The position numbers were made by a program, and so were the translations under genes. From Phoebastria nigripes (lineage: Eukaryota; Chordata; Aves; Procellariiformes; Diomedeidae), in contig JAYKAV010000966.1 in assembly GCA_035582835.1 (NCBI GenBank), positions 329,925-393,924 on the forward strand: 64,000 bases of DNA, given 5' to 3'. The notes under the pieces were generated by a model, which saw only the letters and a program-made list of their open reading frames with translations, made no database searches and was not told the DNA's origin. Below, piece by piece: positions 29,401-41,850 of the stretch (the first letter of the stretch is position 1; each line of letters starts with the position of its first letter).

Positions 29401-30610
29401 AAAGTTCATATCAGCTAGAGCAAAAGCAAGAAAAAACAAGTATGCTTTTCACCTAGATGAATGTAATTTAAAATGTTCAAAAAAGTTTAGTAGAATTTAA
29501 AAGCTTTGGAAAGGGAAAGAAAAATTATAAGCTGAAATTTGCCGTTAGCTGATTTCATTTGGAAGGCAGGAAATTTTTAAAATCCATTTGAATTATTCCA
29601 AGTCATTCTATTTGCAGTAAATAACATAGCAGTTCCTGTCAAGGCTGCTTGCAATTCATACACCTAATGATGAGGAGCTAATGATAAGGTACTTTCAAAT
29701 CTTTTGAAAGTTCCTTATACGTTTGTATAGGTTTTGTGCAAAGATACAGTCTTTGTGATAAAATGCAACACAGCTATTGCTGTTTTTTCCCCCAAACACA
29801 GGAACAGAAGTGGTCCATCACACCTAAATGTTTCTGAGCTGGGATGGGTAAATTATTTTACTCTGTCTTTTCACTTCCTATTACTCTTCCACTGGCTTTA
29901 CTTCACTTCTATTGCCATCCGTTACCTTCTGAAGACATATTCCTGAGCAGAATATATCTTCAATGAGCTGCACTGATCTTTTCATGAGAAAAGGACATAG
30001 CTGAGAATCAATGCAACACAGTTTGTTGCCAACAAAATTATTTCTGCAACCATCATTTGTTGGTCTGGTGTGTGAAAAATTACAGAGGCAGATGTAATCA
30101 CTAGCCCAGTGGAAATATGGGGATAAAATCAAACATGCAAATCCTCTTTCATTACTGATTTTCTCTTATTTTCCTCAACTACAAACACAGTAATTATCTA
30201 TCACACCTATTTCTGAGGGTATCTCTGGTGGTCAAATGGACTAGCAACTACAGTATTCTGAATAAACTGAATTACCCTAGAGAAAGTAATTTCTTATAGT
30301 TAATACATGTAATTGTATAGTATCAGATTATGGGATGTAAAAATATTAAAGCTCCATTACATTGCATTCTATCCCCACCAGCCAGAAAATATCTTTCATA
30401 AAGTCTAACCAGATGTGCTACAGTAAGCGTATTTCAGTTTGTCACCTGCTGTGCTGCCCTGGTAGAACAGGATGCGACAAAGGAGGAATGTGTATAATAG
30501 AAAGTGTTTGAATTTGAGAAGTAGTTTCCTTCCAGTGCGTTGAAGTAGGTCAGGGACCCATTAGAAGTCATTACTTTTAATTACACACAAGGGATACTGT
30601 AGAAGAAAAA

Positions 30611-30625
30611 AATAATAATAATAAT
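30611..30625 (+). repeat. (AAT)n microsatellite
   Basis: Five AAT units directly follow an A-run. Confidence 0.85.
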
Positions 30626-32905
30626 GTGATATCACAATCTCAAATCCCATAATAGATGCAGCATCTACAAAACAAATTCACTACTCCGGAAAGTAAGGGT
30701 CTCTGTGCTGTGTGTTGCACTTTAGAGCAAAAACATTAAAAGGATATTTATGCATTACGAACGTTTTTACAGCTGAAGCACATCTTGTCACACTGTGCAT
30801 TGCTGTGTAACTCCAGGAGGATAAGAATCCATCTAAGGACAGCTTGAACTGTCATCAATGTTCTGTGCAAGAGAGTCTATTGATAAATGTTTAACAATGG
30901 CATTTTCTCAGTAAGGGAGCTCTATTCTGGTATTTCCACATTTTTAAATCCTGGGGTTTGCCTTTCTGAAAACCAAGTACGTTAAGCAGTTGCACATTAA
31001 ATTATCCACCATCTGTAGGCAGCCTCTTTCTAAATATTTTAAACCCAGCTGAGGTCCAGGCACTGAATGATAAACTGCAGAAGCAGCAGATCAAATGTGT
31101 AATATTCATACTGAGATCAAATCACAAGGAGGGGGGATGGGGGGCAACCTTGANCTTGGGAATGGCTGTTAGCTCTTCCTTCACAGTTTCTTATGTTCTC
31201 CAATCACTAGATCAAATGGGAAGCCAAGGATGGTCAGGTAGCTTTAGGGACTTTTTAAACTATTAAAATTCCTTTTCGACTTGTTGGGGAAACCCACACT
31301 TAATTATGTGCATCAGTATGTTAGACTTGTGTCAATCTCTGCTGAGCACAGTGTGAACTCTGATATTTCAAAGCGTTTTTAGCCCTACTTCCCTCATTAG
31401 AGCTTGTCATGTCAGTGTCTGGAACTGTAATCTCTTTTGATGAATTTGAGAAAAATATACAAAGATGTGCATTACTTTTGGTCTGAACTAACAAAGCCAA
31501 CTTTTTACTATTATTCAGTAGTAATAAATTCACCTAGTAGCTCATAAAGTATTCCTCAATCCAAATCGGGTTTCCTTTACATTCATTTACTAATTAGTAC
31601 CATAGAGAGCACAGCAGGCAACTTCAGAGACTTACCCGTGGGGACACGCAGTTGCCCACAGGAATTTTTCTGATTACAGAGACCATCACTATGGAAGAAG
31701 AGGGTGCTATCAGCAGGATGCAAGATGGGTGCTCTGCTTAATGGACAATTCTAATATTTGCATTCACTTTTTAATGCTGCAAGGCCACTTCAGCTTACAC
31801 CACTGGCTGAGCAGTAGTACTATCCTTTTTCTACCTGTGCCGCCAGCTTAACATCATGAGATACAAGTAACTGAAAAATATCATGAGGAGGGAGAGCAAA
31901 TTTTGTATTGTTCACAGCTCTCTCCACAGTTGTGGACAGCGTGAAGATACGTAAATGGGGCTCAGCTGGCCAGACACATATGCCCAGTGCTTTCGCGGGT
32001 GCTTTCACGTGTTCTAGGGTATGCTGCCTACACTTCGGCTATGGCCCCAGAAAGCCCAGCTTTCCTGTAATCTGTCTGCCCCACACTAATGACTTGGATA
32101 TCTCCTATCAGAGTCCATTGAGAGAATCCCAATGATTCACTATAGCTAGGGATTCCTTCTGCAGCATAGACAGTTCATATGGGATTCAAAGTATCATTTT
32201 AAAACCATGTATTACAGACTTGGAAGAAGAGAAATGAAAGGTGTCCCTTTTTTTGTGTGTTCAGATGATTTTTCTTCATTTCTTAAAACAATCAGACTTG
32301 GCAGTTAAACAATTTTACCTTGAGTTTTTAACCTTAAAAGTTACAAGAAGAAAACATCAGTTAGTCCCAAGCCATCTCCAAAAAGTTAAATGTCTCCTGT
32401 ATTACCACAGTGAGATGCTACTGGTAGAAAAGTTGAAGAAAAAAGCAAAACATTTCCAATCAAAAGATTGGAAGTTATGTATGAATTAAGCTCTGAGGCC
32501 CATGGGAGTGATATCCAAGACTTCCTTTCTATTCAAAATGTACTTTATTTTAAAAATAGTAGGGTGGTTGTGGAAAAAAGGCATCCTCCTCCGTATGGTT
32601 CCTGAACACCATATGGCAATGTCTCTTCTTTTCCATCATTACCAGATTTCCATTCTGATTTCTGACTTAAACACTATGGTTTATCACTACATTGATCCAT
32701 GGATTATCTCATCAAAAGCATCATGGCAAGCAGAGAGATGAAAATCCAGGCAACCCAAGTGAGAGCACAACGGTGTATATACGAAGTAGGACTACATTGC
32801 CACTGGTCTGTAGTACAGCTCACTACAGAATTTTGGAAATTTGTGAAAACCTAAATATTTAAAATCCATGAACTGTACAGGTGCATTGGAAATGAAGAAT
32901 TCACC

Positions 32906-32929
32906 GGGGGGTGGCGGGGGGAGGGAGGG
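32906..32929 (+). other. G-quadruplex-capable G-run
   Basis: Four separate G-runs (6, 6, 3 and 3 bases, with loops of four, one and one) lie on the plus strand. This satisfies the usual G3+N1-7 pattern without splitting runs, and is the cleanest quadruplex candidate in the window. Confidence 0.6.
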
Positions 32930-33837
32930 AACCAAACAAAATAAAAATACTGATTACATAAATTAATTACGTGATCAAAGTGATTTTAAATAAAAGGAAT
33001 AACCTAGTGTTTTATTTCCTTGTATCTAACAGTGTCAGAGCCTGGAGTCCTCCAAAGTACAACCTGGCTGCCAATGGGCTAATCTTACTTGGCCCTTTTG
33101 AAAATCCCAGGCTTGCGACATAAAAAAGTGGATGTAAGTGCATTATCTACCATTTGGGGACTGTTCACAAGAATAACTATCACAACCTCAGCCTAGAAAA
33201 AAGAAGCCTTATAATATAGGCTCAAAGGCACATTGTACAAAGTACAAAAGTACACCTTGTCCCCTCTACCCACCAAAAAACCTATGCTGAAACCTGCATG
33301 TCCAAGCACATGAGCAACTTAGCACCCATTTCCACCAAGGCATTTTGCAGAGAGTCTTTGGGGCCTTCAAGAAGTACAGGATGCTTTGGAGACTGCTCCA
33401 AAGCCAAAAAGTCAGAGCAGCACAAACAGTGCTCAGAGTCTTTCTAGGTGGATAGTAAGACCAAAGAACACTGAAAATTAGAGCTTAGGGGGAAAAAAAT
33501 AACACTTTAAATAGACTCCATAAAATACCCATATTAATACATGGTACCAAACAGAAAGGAAAACAATCAGCTTTCACAAATACCGGTGTTTCATAAATTT
33601 TGTCATTCAGATAGGATAGGTACAGCATTACAAATCATACTCAACACACACANACAAACCACAACACAGGGAGGTTGTGCCCATGGTCAGGCGTATCAGA
33701 GATACCCTCAAAGTCTAAACTAATCCACCACTTGTTTTGACCCTGCCAGAAGTCATGAGTAAAGTTTCCAAAAAGGAATAAGATTGCTGTGAAAGTCAGA
33801 AATTACAAAAGAAATTATTCTATTTCTATATAAAAAT

Positions 33838-33887
33838 ATTTTTATGTACATATGTATAAAATATGTACACATATGCACACACATATT
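33838..33887. repeat. Degenerate TATG/CACA microsatellite
   Basis: Alternating TATGTACATATG, AAAATATGTACACATATG and CACACACATAT segments form a purine-pyrimidine alternating tract with internal self-complementarity. Confidence 0.6.
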
Positions 33888-36048
33888 CCATGTGTTAGGC
33901 CCTTTTGCCTTCCTTTCTGACAGAGTGGTCAGTGGTTTATACTTCCCCACTGGGGAGGCTACCCAAATTTTGTTTCTAAGCTGATATTGTTACTGACTCA
34001 AATTAAACAAGATGATGAACTTTAAGAAAAGCACAGCTTGAAGGCAATAAGATCACTGAAGAAACAGAGAGATCTTGCAGAGGTTTCCTACTGGTACAGC
34101 AATATATTCTTAGCTTCTCCATTTAACGGAGAGAATTAAAATATTGGGGAAAGCTTTCTAAAAATAGTTCAATGCTATTTCTTATTGAACTGTTCCCTAT
34201 TTCCTGTACATATAGATAGGTACTTTTCCCTGACATTTTTCCCCTTTCTTCCTATAACTCATACTTACTTTTTTTCCTCAGACATTTCAACAACTTATAG
34301 TTCCCTCCTGATACCTGCCTGATGTTTTCTCTCTTTCCTCTATGTGAACATCTCCTTTTTCCCAGATATCCCTTTTCCTTCACACCTGGTTTCCCTACCT
34401 CTTCTCACTCCTTCCTCCCTTCTCAACCACAACTTGACTGAAGTGAGAAGGAAGAGTGGACAGTGATTAGTTTCTAAAGAGCTGATTTAGGATTCTCAGT
34501 TCCAGCTCTGCTTCTCCCCTTCAGCAGCCTACGTTTCAGAGATACTCAGTGTTTCCACTTGGCCCAGCAGAAAGGGCAAAGGGGAACTCCTCTTCTGTGA
34601 AATAAGCCTGGACAGAGTCACTCCTCACTCTCATCTACTGAGTAAGGCTTCCTTCCCCATAAAAGGCATTTTTGCTCTCTGACTGCATTGGGAACACATC
34701 CACAAAGTCAGCAAAAGCAATGTTTGATCTAGGAAAAAAGCTTATATTGGATGAGCATTTCACATCATTTCTGCAAATTCTCCTTTTCCCTAGTTTCATT
34801 CATTGCAATTTAAGTATAAATCAGTTTACTGTTATCACCACCATACAGCCTTGTTTGAGTGCTAGCCTTAACCTTCCTGGCTAGTGTGATGGAGATTTCC
34901 TCCCTAGCTGTGACTCTCCAATATCTCTAAGTCCCAATACAGATGATATATAAGTCCTTCTGAAGGTTCTTAAAAGTCCTCCTCAGTTAGCTTTATCCTG
35001 TAAGTCTGGCCCCACCATGAACGCCCTACTTCAGCAGCTCGGCAGGATGCTGAAAGAAGAGGGTGTGAGGAGCTTTCAATAAACTCATTTTTTCCCATTT
35101 CAGCAATCCCAGTAACACCCCATATTTCTTACAGGATGTCAATAGTCAGAGGCAGGGCTTGCTGACAACCACTTTATGCTGCCCTGTGAAGCTGCTCCCC
35201 TGCCTACAGTTATCAGCACACCTTTGCCACGCAGCACAGCCAGGCAGTGCTTCAGCAGGCAGCCAAGGAAACCTTGGCCCTGGGGCCCCATACAAACCTT
35301 TGCTTTCACCTAAAGGCGGTGAAAATGCTCATGTCAGCCCACAACATATTTCACGGAATTCAGTGTCTTTATTTGGGTAGAACAAGAAACCAATTGGTCT
35401 TGTTCTGACCAAATATTGGGAACCTTTATATGCTTAGACTGCTGAAAATGTTTCCTTTGACTGATGCAAAACACCTGTTTTTCAGTTTGAATACAGATCT
35501 TTTTAAGAGAACCCCACGTTTACCAGACAGTGTTTCAGTCTGCAGCTACTATATGCAGCGCACTGGTGTACTGATCAGTAGTCTTTGGAAATCTCCTTTT
35601 GTATACTGTGCACAAATTATTTGTATTAGGAACTAGAGTACCACTGTACCACTTCTGAATACTATAGCAGCTTTTGATGAATGAACATCTTTTATTTTGA
35701 AATTGTCCTCCCTCAGTCTGTTGCTGCATATGTTAAAAGATCCCATCAAAAGCAAAATTATACACTAAACTTAATTTAAAAGTGTCAAGTGCATTGAATA
35801 AACATTGGAGACATCAAAACCCTGAGTGGATGCTCCTGATGACAAGTGGTGTGGGAATGCCAGCCTGTGCTGAGCCTGATACAATTCCATTTCTATCTAC
35901 TTATTGAAATTACTTCAGAAATATACTTCTGCATATCGGTGTCACCTATTCACTTCCAGGCACTGGAAGAGTTGGTTTAGAATTGCCAATTGAACTGGAT
36001 CAGCATGCCTCGGGCCCTTCCCAAAACTCACGTTTCTGAAAATGTAAG

Positions 36049-36088
<40 letters not shown>
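36049..36088 (+). repeat. Uninterrupted 40-A homopolymer
   Basis: Forty consecutive A after GTAAG and before CAACC. No upstream sequence was recognised as a retrocopy. Length in the assembly may be inexact, as with any long homopolymer. Confidence 0.95.
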
Positions 36089-36089
<1 letters not shown>

Positions 36090-39000
36090 AACCAACCCAC
36101 ACAACTTTGAAGCATTTGGTTTTGATGTCTTTAGTCTGTCTTCTCTTTCACAGTTTGTAGATCTTTTACTTTTTGATCATAAAGGCAACAAAGCACCGAC
36201 GTTTATTGGAACAGAATTTGCGGGCTCCGTCTGGCACGTGGGCTGCCTATGTAACATATGGTGAAGTTAAGCACCTTGGAATGGGATTCACATGATACTT
36301 CCTGAGCTAGCCAGTAGGAAATACCAAGCAAGAAATGTGTCCAAGATCACATTTCTTTGGTGTAGGTGGAACCAAGACTGCAGTTAATAGCCCAAAGCCA
36401 TCTTCCACACATAAGGTTGGTTCACAGCAGTTCTAAAAACATGTCTGGAGAAGAGGACAGTGTTGCCATGTCTATTTATTTTTTAAAGAAAAGCTAGTTG
36501 CCACAGAGCCCGCGTTTATCCACTTGCATCTTCACTCTTAGTTGGGAGCCCTTTTTTTGTGTAGGGCTGATGACCTCCCTCAAGTCCCTTTCCTCTAGGT
36601 TAGAAACCAACACAGAAAGGGTTATAGCAGAAGCCGAAGTGTGAAACATGGTTCTTATGTCACTTTCAGCATGCATACAGCCTGAACCAGATCTCTCAAG
36701 GGATTGTTTTAACACTGGCCAGACTGAGANGGGGAGGACCCTCTCACCCTCCCGTGGCAGCAGGACCCTGTGTGGATGAGTTGCATAAAGCTGGAGAACA
36801 AACAAGTGCAGCAGACATAATTGCACAGCTCTGCAATATGTCTGAGCTGGGGCAGGTCCCAGGATCTGGTCTTCACTTCTTGAGGTCCCTTTGACACTGA
36901 ATAAAATATTATTTGCCAAACATGTAGGCAATCAACTAACTGCCAAGGTGGCAGCCCTTGTGGGGAAATGCAGTCGCAGAACTGTAAATGCTAAGAGAAC
37001 TTTACTGGCCCAGATTAGACACCAGAAGTTTCACAGATCCAAGAACATCTTTACAGATCACAGACTGAGATGTCTGAGTGCCACTTTAGGCACATAAGAG
37101 GGTTGTATGAGGTCTTACTTATTTTATCTGGGCTAGGTAGTCCAAATATAACTCTTCAGATTTATGAAAACACTGAAGGGGTCCAACTGAATTATGTAGT
37201 TTCCAAACAAATCTGCAAATCTTCCATGTCAGGTTTCTAAAGAATTGTGATATCACTCCCTATTAAGGATAAGAGAAATTTCTACCTGACAGAATTCCCC
37301 ATACAATTGAAGTTATTTTCTATACATTTGTACATCAGTCAGAGTCTTATCTATTATTTCTGAGCATTTTTCCATGCACACTTTATAATATATATCCTTA
37401 CCACTCACTTAATTTGACTGAGCCAGCAATTAACAATATTTCACTCGAGAGAGAGAAAAATTTTGGCTTTATATACACAGGTGTCACAACAGTCAGACTC
37501 TAACAAAGAGAGTGAATGGTTTCAAATACACTTCACATACAGAAGAGAGTTTTGTACAGAATATGTAAGAATAAAAACAGAGCTACTGTCAGTGCTTTTG
37601 CTGGTGTCCATAGCCCCAGAGTCCCTCTACCACCTAGGGTGTCAAAGCGAAGGGCACCTTCAGAGGCCAGCTCACTCTTTGCACTGCCTGATGGACACAA
37701 GCCTCAGGGCTGGAGTCTCTGCGCCCCGCTCTGCCCTGCGGCCGACTGCAGAGCAAAACCTGATTTTCAGATGGGCAGTTGGCTGCAGAAACCCAGGCCC
37801 TCATGTCGGGTGCTTTGTCTCGCTAGCCAACACACGGGGAACCATAGGTGAGAAGAGAGCGTGATTCCTCACCCCAGTGCAGCCTCGCAGGAGGCAGAGC
37901 ACGGCTGTAGTGCCACGGTGGGCAGGAGCAGAACAGCTCACCCCACTATAGCAGAGGCAAAGGCTTTGCGTTTTTCTTAGTACCCTGAGAATGAAACCCC
38001 CCTCTGAGCTTCTGCAACTCAGGTGGGGTGCTAGTGCTGCTGCCCCTCCATTCAATCCTGTGGGATCACAGCCAGGGGCTGCACACAGAGAGAGGGAACC
38101 ACAGTATCGCGCTAGGCTGTGCCAGAACACACGGAGCATCTCGTGACTGCATCAACAGAAAGAAGCCGGCGTTTCTGGGACACTTCATTTACTTTCCTTC
38201 TAGTCAGGGCTATGTCAGTGAAAACGAGACACTAAGTGTACAGGTAGTACCATCACTTTAAGGTCTATAGATTAAGTTATAGGGGCACAAAAAGGCTCAG
38301 CAAATACTGGTAGCTGGCTAGACAGGAGGTCATTTAAATCTTTGCACAAGAGCTAGGCCAGCCACATTATACCTTCACTTTTCCACATGGCGATTTTTAT
38401 TTTTCCCCTCCCACACCAGGACTGCACACTTCAAACCACAAACTACTGATATTACTAGTAGTATTTTCTCAACTTTTCCTAAAAGCAAAGAAACAAACAG
38501 AAAAACCCTCTTCAGAGCTCTGTTTCACAGTTTGGATGCGTACATGTCACACAATACAGAAAGCGCTACCAAGAAGACTTTCTGCATAGAAATTACTGGG
38601 TTGTCTCCATGCTACCATTTCACCATAGACTTTGGAAATCTCAGCTCTACAGAAGAAACTTCCAGAAACATAATTAACAATAAGGCTCTCATGTGATGTC
38701 AGCATCAGCCTCTCCTTACCATAATTCTTGAAGTTATAAAACAAAACTAATGCATATTTGCTTTGTTGCCTAAATTGACTACTCAGAAAATATGAGGGTC
38801 AAGTCCCAAACTCTGTAAGTTCACTATCCAAGTGCTTATTAAGGTCAAGGAAGCTTTTCACAGATGTGGAATTTTACCTGAAAGCAGCAGTTGAAGAATC
38901 AGAATCAAACAGATGATCAGAAATGCGATCTTCTCACACACATCTTTTTTAAAGCTTTTATATACACACCTACATATTCTCAAGGAATAAGAAGCACTTG

Positions 39001-39805
39001 AGATTCTTCTCACACTGCATCAGTTTCCACATCTTACCTCACTTCAGCTCATACCTGCTGCAGAAATTAAATTTAAGAAAAAAAATTAACATGCTCAAGC
39101 CTACCAGTTAATAATAAATTCCTGGTGTATATTCAGAACAGGTTAATTTGTTTTATCTGTTTAGAATGCAGAAAGCAGCAAGTTAAATACTGAATCCGCT
39201 CTCAGAATGAGAAAAATATATTATCCTTTTTATTGACTGTAAACATTCAATCTAAAGAACAGTTGGAGGGTAGAGTCTGGAATACCTGCTTTGATTAGTC
39301 AACAGATGCTCTACAGAGTCAAAACTTACTTATCCCTGAGTTTTGACTTTTATTGTTAACTCAAACAATAACAAAATAAAACCTAAGCTTTTTTTCCCCC
39401 AACTGACTACAGCAGCAGCAGCTCTCTAAAAACTATCTCTGCTCTAATACTTGATTATATCTGCTTCAGGGAAAGTTTCCTGTATCTCGGATAATTTCCA
39501 CCTGCTTGTATGAGTCACCTGTTAGTACAGCTGCTTCTTAATGGTAGTGCCTTGCAGCTGAGATGATAAGAGTGAATTCAACAACTAAAGATCAAGAGGT
39601 GATTTGATAGTCTAATACATCAGTTTCTTCCACTGACAGAAAACTTATTTCCTTGTATAAATAAAATCATGACATGATCCAGTAGCTAAAACGAGGAAAG
39701 TAAAAAATTAGGACTAGAAATAAGATAAAGATATTTAATGCTGAAAGTAACAAATAACTGGAAAACTGTGCTGGACTCTACTTCTTGATATCTAGTGTAA
39801 GATAG
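36089..39805. other. Intronic sequence with a GC-richer patch
   Basis: Mostly AT-rich. It includes a 145-codon minus-strand open frame (36494-36931, interrupted by N at 36730) with no recognisable domain, and the GC/CpG-richer patch at about 37600-38190 described separately. Confidence 0.5.
37600..38190. other. GC- and CpG-richer patch, identity unknown
   Basis: About 590 bp that is visibly GC-richer than its AT-rich surroundings and carries roughly 17 CpG dinucleotides by eye (for example TGCGCCCC, CTGCGGCCGAC, ATCGCGC, AGCCGGCG). Open frames of 133 and 111 codons (plus) and 112 codons (minus) overlap here. The same DNA open in several frames suggests few stops because of composition, not real coding. 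It could be a decayed CpG island, an alternative promoter, or an unrecognised GC-rich repeat or LTR. I see no TG...CA termini or polyadenylation pattern that would settle it. Confidence 0.45.
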
Positions 39806-41800
39806 CGGAGTACAGAGCCCGGACTTCAAATCAGCAGACTTCAACTTATTCAGGAAACTGCTGGGTGTGATCCTTTGGCAGCTCTGAAAAGTAAAGGAGT
39901 TCAGGGAAGTTGGCAGATCTTTCAGACAGCATCCTACAAGTGCAAGAGCAGTCCTTCCCAATATTTAGGAAGACCAGCTAACTTAGAAAATCTGCATGAC
40001 TGAGCAGGAAACTTATGGTGTACAGAAATTAAAAGACAATATACAGGAGGAGGATGCAAGGACCAGGTACAGGAATTTAAAAACATTGCTTGGGCAGACA
40101 GGGACAGTGTCAGAAAAGCCAAAGCTCACCTGGAGTAGAAGGGACATCAAAAGCAGAAAAAAAGAGTTACCAATACATTCATAGCAAAATGCTGAACAAG
40201 GACAATGTGGGCTCATTGCTGAATGGGTTGGGTGATTTAGTAACTGCAGACACAGATAAGACAGAGATACTTGATGCCATCTTTTCTCCNGTCTCCACCA
40301 ACAAGGTTTCTCAGGCCTCTCTGCTTAGTGAAAGGGTTCACAGAGGAAAACAACTTGCAGTGGATGAGAATCAAGTCAGGGATTACTTGAGATAAATCAT
40401 CCTGTGCACGCCCATGGACCCTGTTGGGCTGCAGCCAAAGGTTCTGAGAGAACGGCCAATATCCTTGCAAGGTCACTCTCTATCGCCTCTGAAAGGTCAT
40501 GGAGACTAGGAGAGGTGCCCCATGACAGGAAGCAAACAAACGTTGCACCCCAGCTTCAAAAAAGGTGAAAAGGGGAACTCTATCCAGACTGGCCTCATCT
40601 CAGTCCCTGGAAAAATGATGGAGCTAGTCTTCTTGGAGTACATCTCTGGACACATGAAGAAGATGATGACTGGAAGCAGTCAGCATGGATTTACCAAGGG
40701 CAAAACATGCCTGACCACCCCGATTGCTCTCTACAATATAGTGACTGGGTCTGTGGTCAAGGAGAGAGCAGGGGATGCAATTTACCTTGACTTTAGCCTT
40801 CGACACCGTCTGCCACAGTATTCTTGTATCCAAGTTACTTTACAATCTGGTGGTGAACAACTGGACAGGTAAAAATCCAGTTGGACAATCAGGAGAGGGT
40901 CATGATTAAGGGCCCATACCCCATCTGGAGGCTAGTAACAAGTTGACTACCACAGGGGTCTATCCTGGGACCCATCCCGTTTAACATTTTTACCGGTGAC
41001 CTGCAGGACATTGAGACGATGGAGTGCACTCTCATCAAGTTTGCAGATTACACCAAACTGGGGGAAACAGTGGATATGCTGCAGGGCAGGGCTGTCGTAT
41101 AAAGGGACCTAGACAGGCTTGAGGAACAGGCCAACAGGATCTTCATGAAATTCAGCAAGGACAAACGCAAATCTCTGCACCTAGGAAGGAAGAGCTCCTT
41201 GCAACAATACAGGCTGGGAACTGATGAATGGGGAGCAGCTCTGCAGAAAAGGCCCTGGGGCTCTGGAAGACAGCAGCATGAGCCAGCAGTACCCTGGCAG
41301 CAAAGAGGATCAGCAGCATCCTGGGCTGTAGTAACAGGAGCAGTACATCAAGGGAAGGGATTATCATCCTCCACTCATCACTTGTTAGACCACATTTGGA
41401 ATACTGTGCGAAGTTTTGGGTCCCCCAGTACAAGACAGATATGGATAAACCAGGCCAAGTTCAGCAAAGGGCCACCATGATGGTTGGGAGCTGAAGCTCT
41501 TGCCCTGTGAGGAGAGGCTGAGGGAGCTGGGATTGTTCAGCTTGGACCAAAGTTAGGTTGAGGGGAACTGAACAACAGCCCTCCAGAATCAGAAGATGTG
41601 GCCAGACTGCACAGCCATGCATGATGGCAGGGTGAAAGACAACAGGCAAAAGTTGAGACAAGAAAGGTTCAGCTTCATATGAGGAGAAACTTTTTCACTG
41701 TAAGGACAGTCAGGCAGTGCAATAGGCTGCCCAGAGAGTCTCTCTCCATCCTTGGGGGTTTTCAAGACCCAACTGGATAAAGACCTGAGCAACTGGTCTG
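39806..41800 (+). pseudogene. CR1 ORF2 remnant with several frameshifts and a lost catalytic Asp
   Basis: Fragments of the RT are readable in alternating frames. SVPGKMMELVFLEYISGHMK and QHGFTKGKTCLT are finger motifs at about 40590-40720, and YLDFS is motif A at about 40785-40800. The frame breaks straight after YLDFS. Motif C reads F-A-D-Y at 41040-41051, so the second aspartate of the catalytic pair is a tyrosine (TAC). Downstream, KFSKDKRKSLHLGRKSS is the thumb region (41148-41198). The element is inactive on several independent grounds. Confidence 0.85.
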
Positions 41801-41850
41801 ATCTCATAGCTGACCTTGCTTTGAGCAGGAGGCTGGTTCATCCTACCTTA
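39806..41850 (+). mobile_element. CR1 LINE, old, longer copy
   Basis: An antisense-to-GRM8 CR1 that extends further 5' than the 10.7-kb copy. It begins in the linker between endonuclease and RT (SPDFKSADFNLF-like coding at about 39808-39850, then KGVQGSW at about 39890). It continues through the QHGFTKGKTCLT segment and motifs A to C, the thumb, and the RNRLP-like C-terminal region near 41730. It ends in a CR1 tail of the type with TTTTCAAGACCCAACTGGATAAAGACC and TTGAGCAGG, lacking a clear 8-bp terminal repeat. Frame changes are numerous and one N lies at 40290. Confidence 0.9.

Noticed and set aside
29038..29418. 126-codon plus-strand open frame.
   Set aside because: The sequence looks random, with no motif, and runs into an A-rich low-complexity end.
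31620..31760. Perfect donor-like G|GTAAGT on the minus strand near 31635, suggesting a cryptic GRM8 exon.
   Set aside because: No matching acceptor or receptor-like coding sequence upstream; single donor consensus matches occur often by chance.
36494..36931. 145-codon minus-strand open frame, among the longest non-LINE frames.
   Set aside because: No recognisable domain, composition bias or splice context; it contains an N and is within chance length for 64 kb.
37463..38139. Overlapping open frames of 133, 111 and 112 codons as candidate genes.
   Set aside because: They coincide with the GC-richer patch and have no recognisable protein features or splice context; the patch is reported as a composition anomaly instead.
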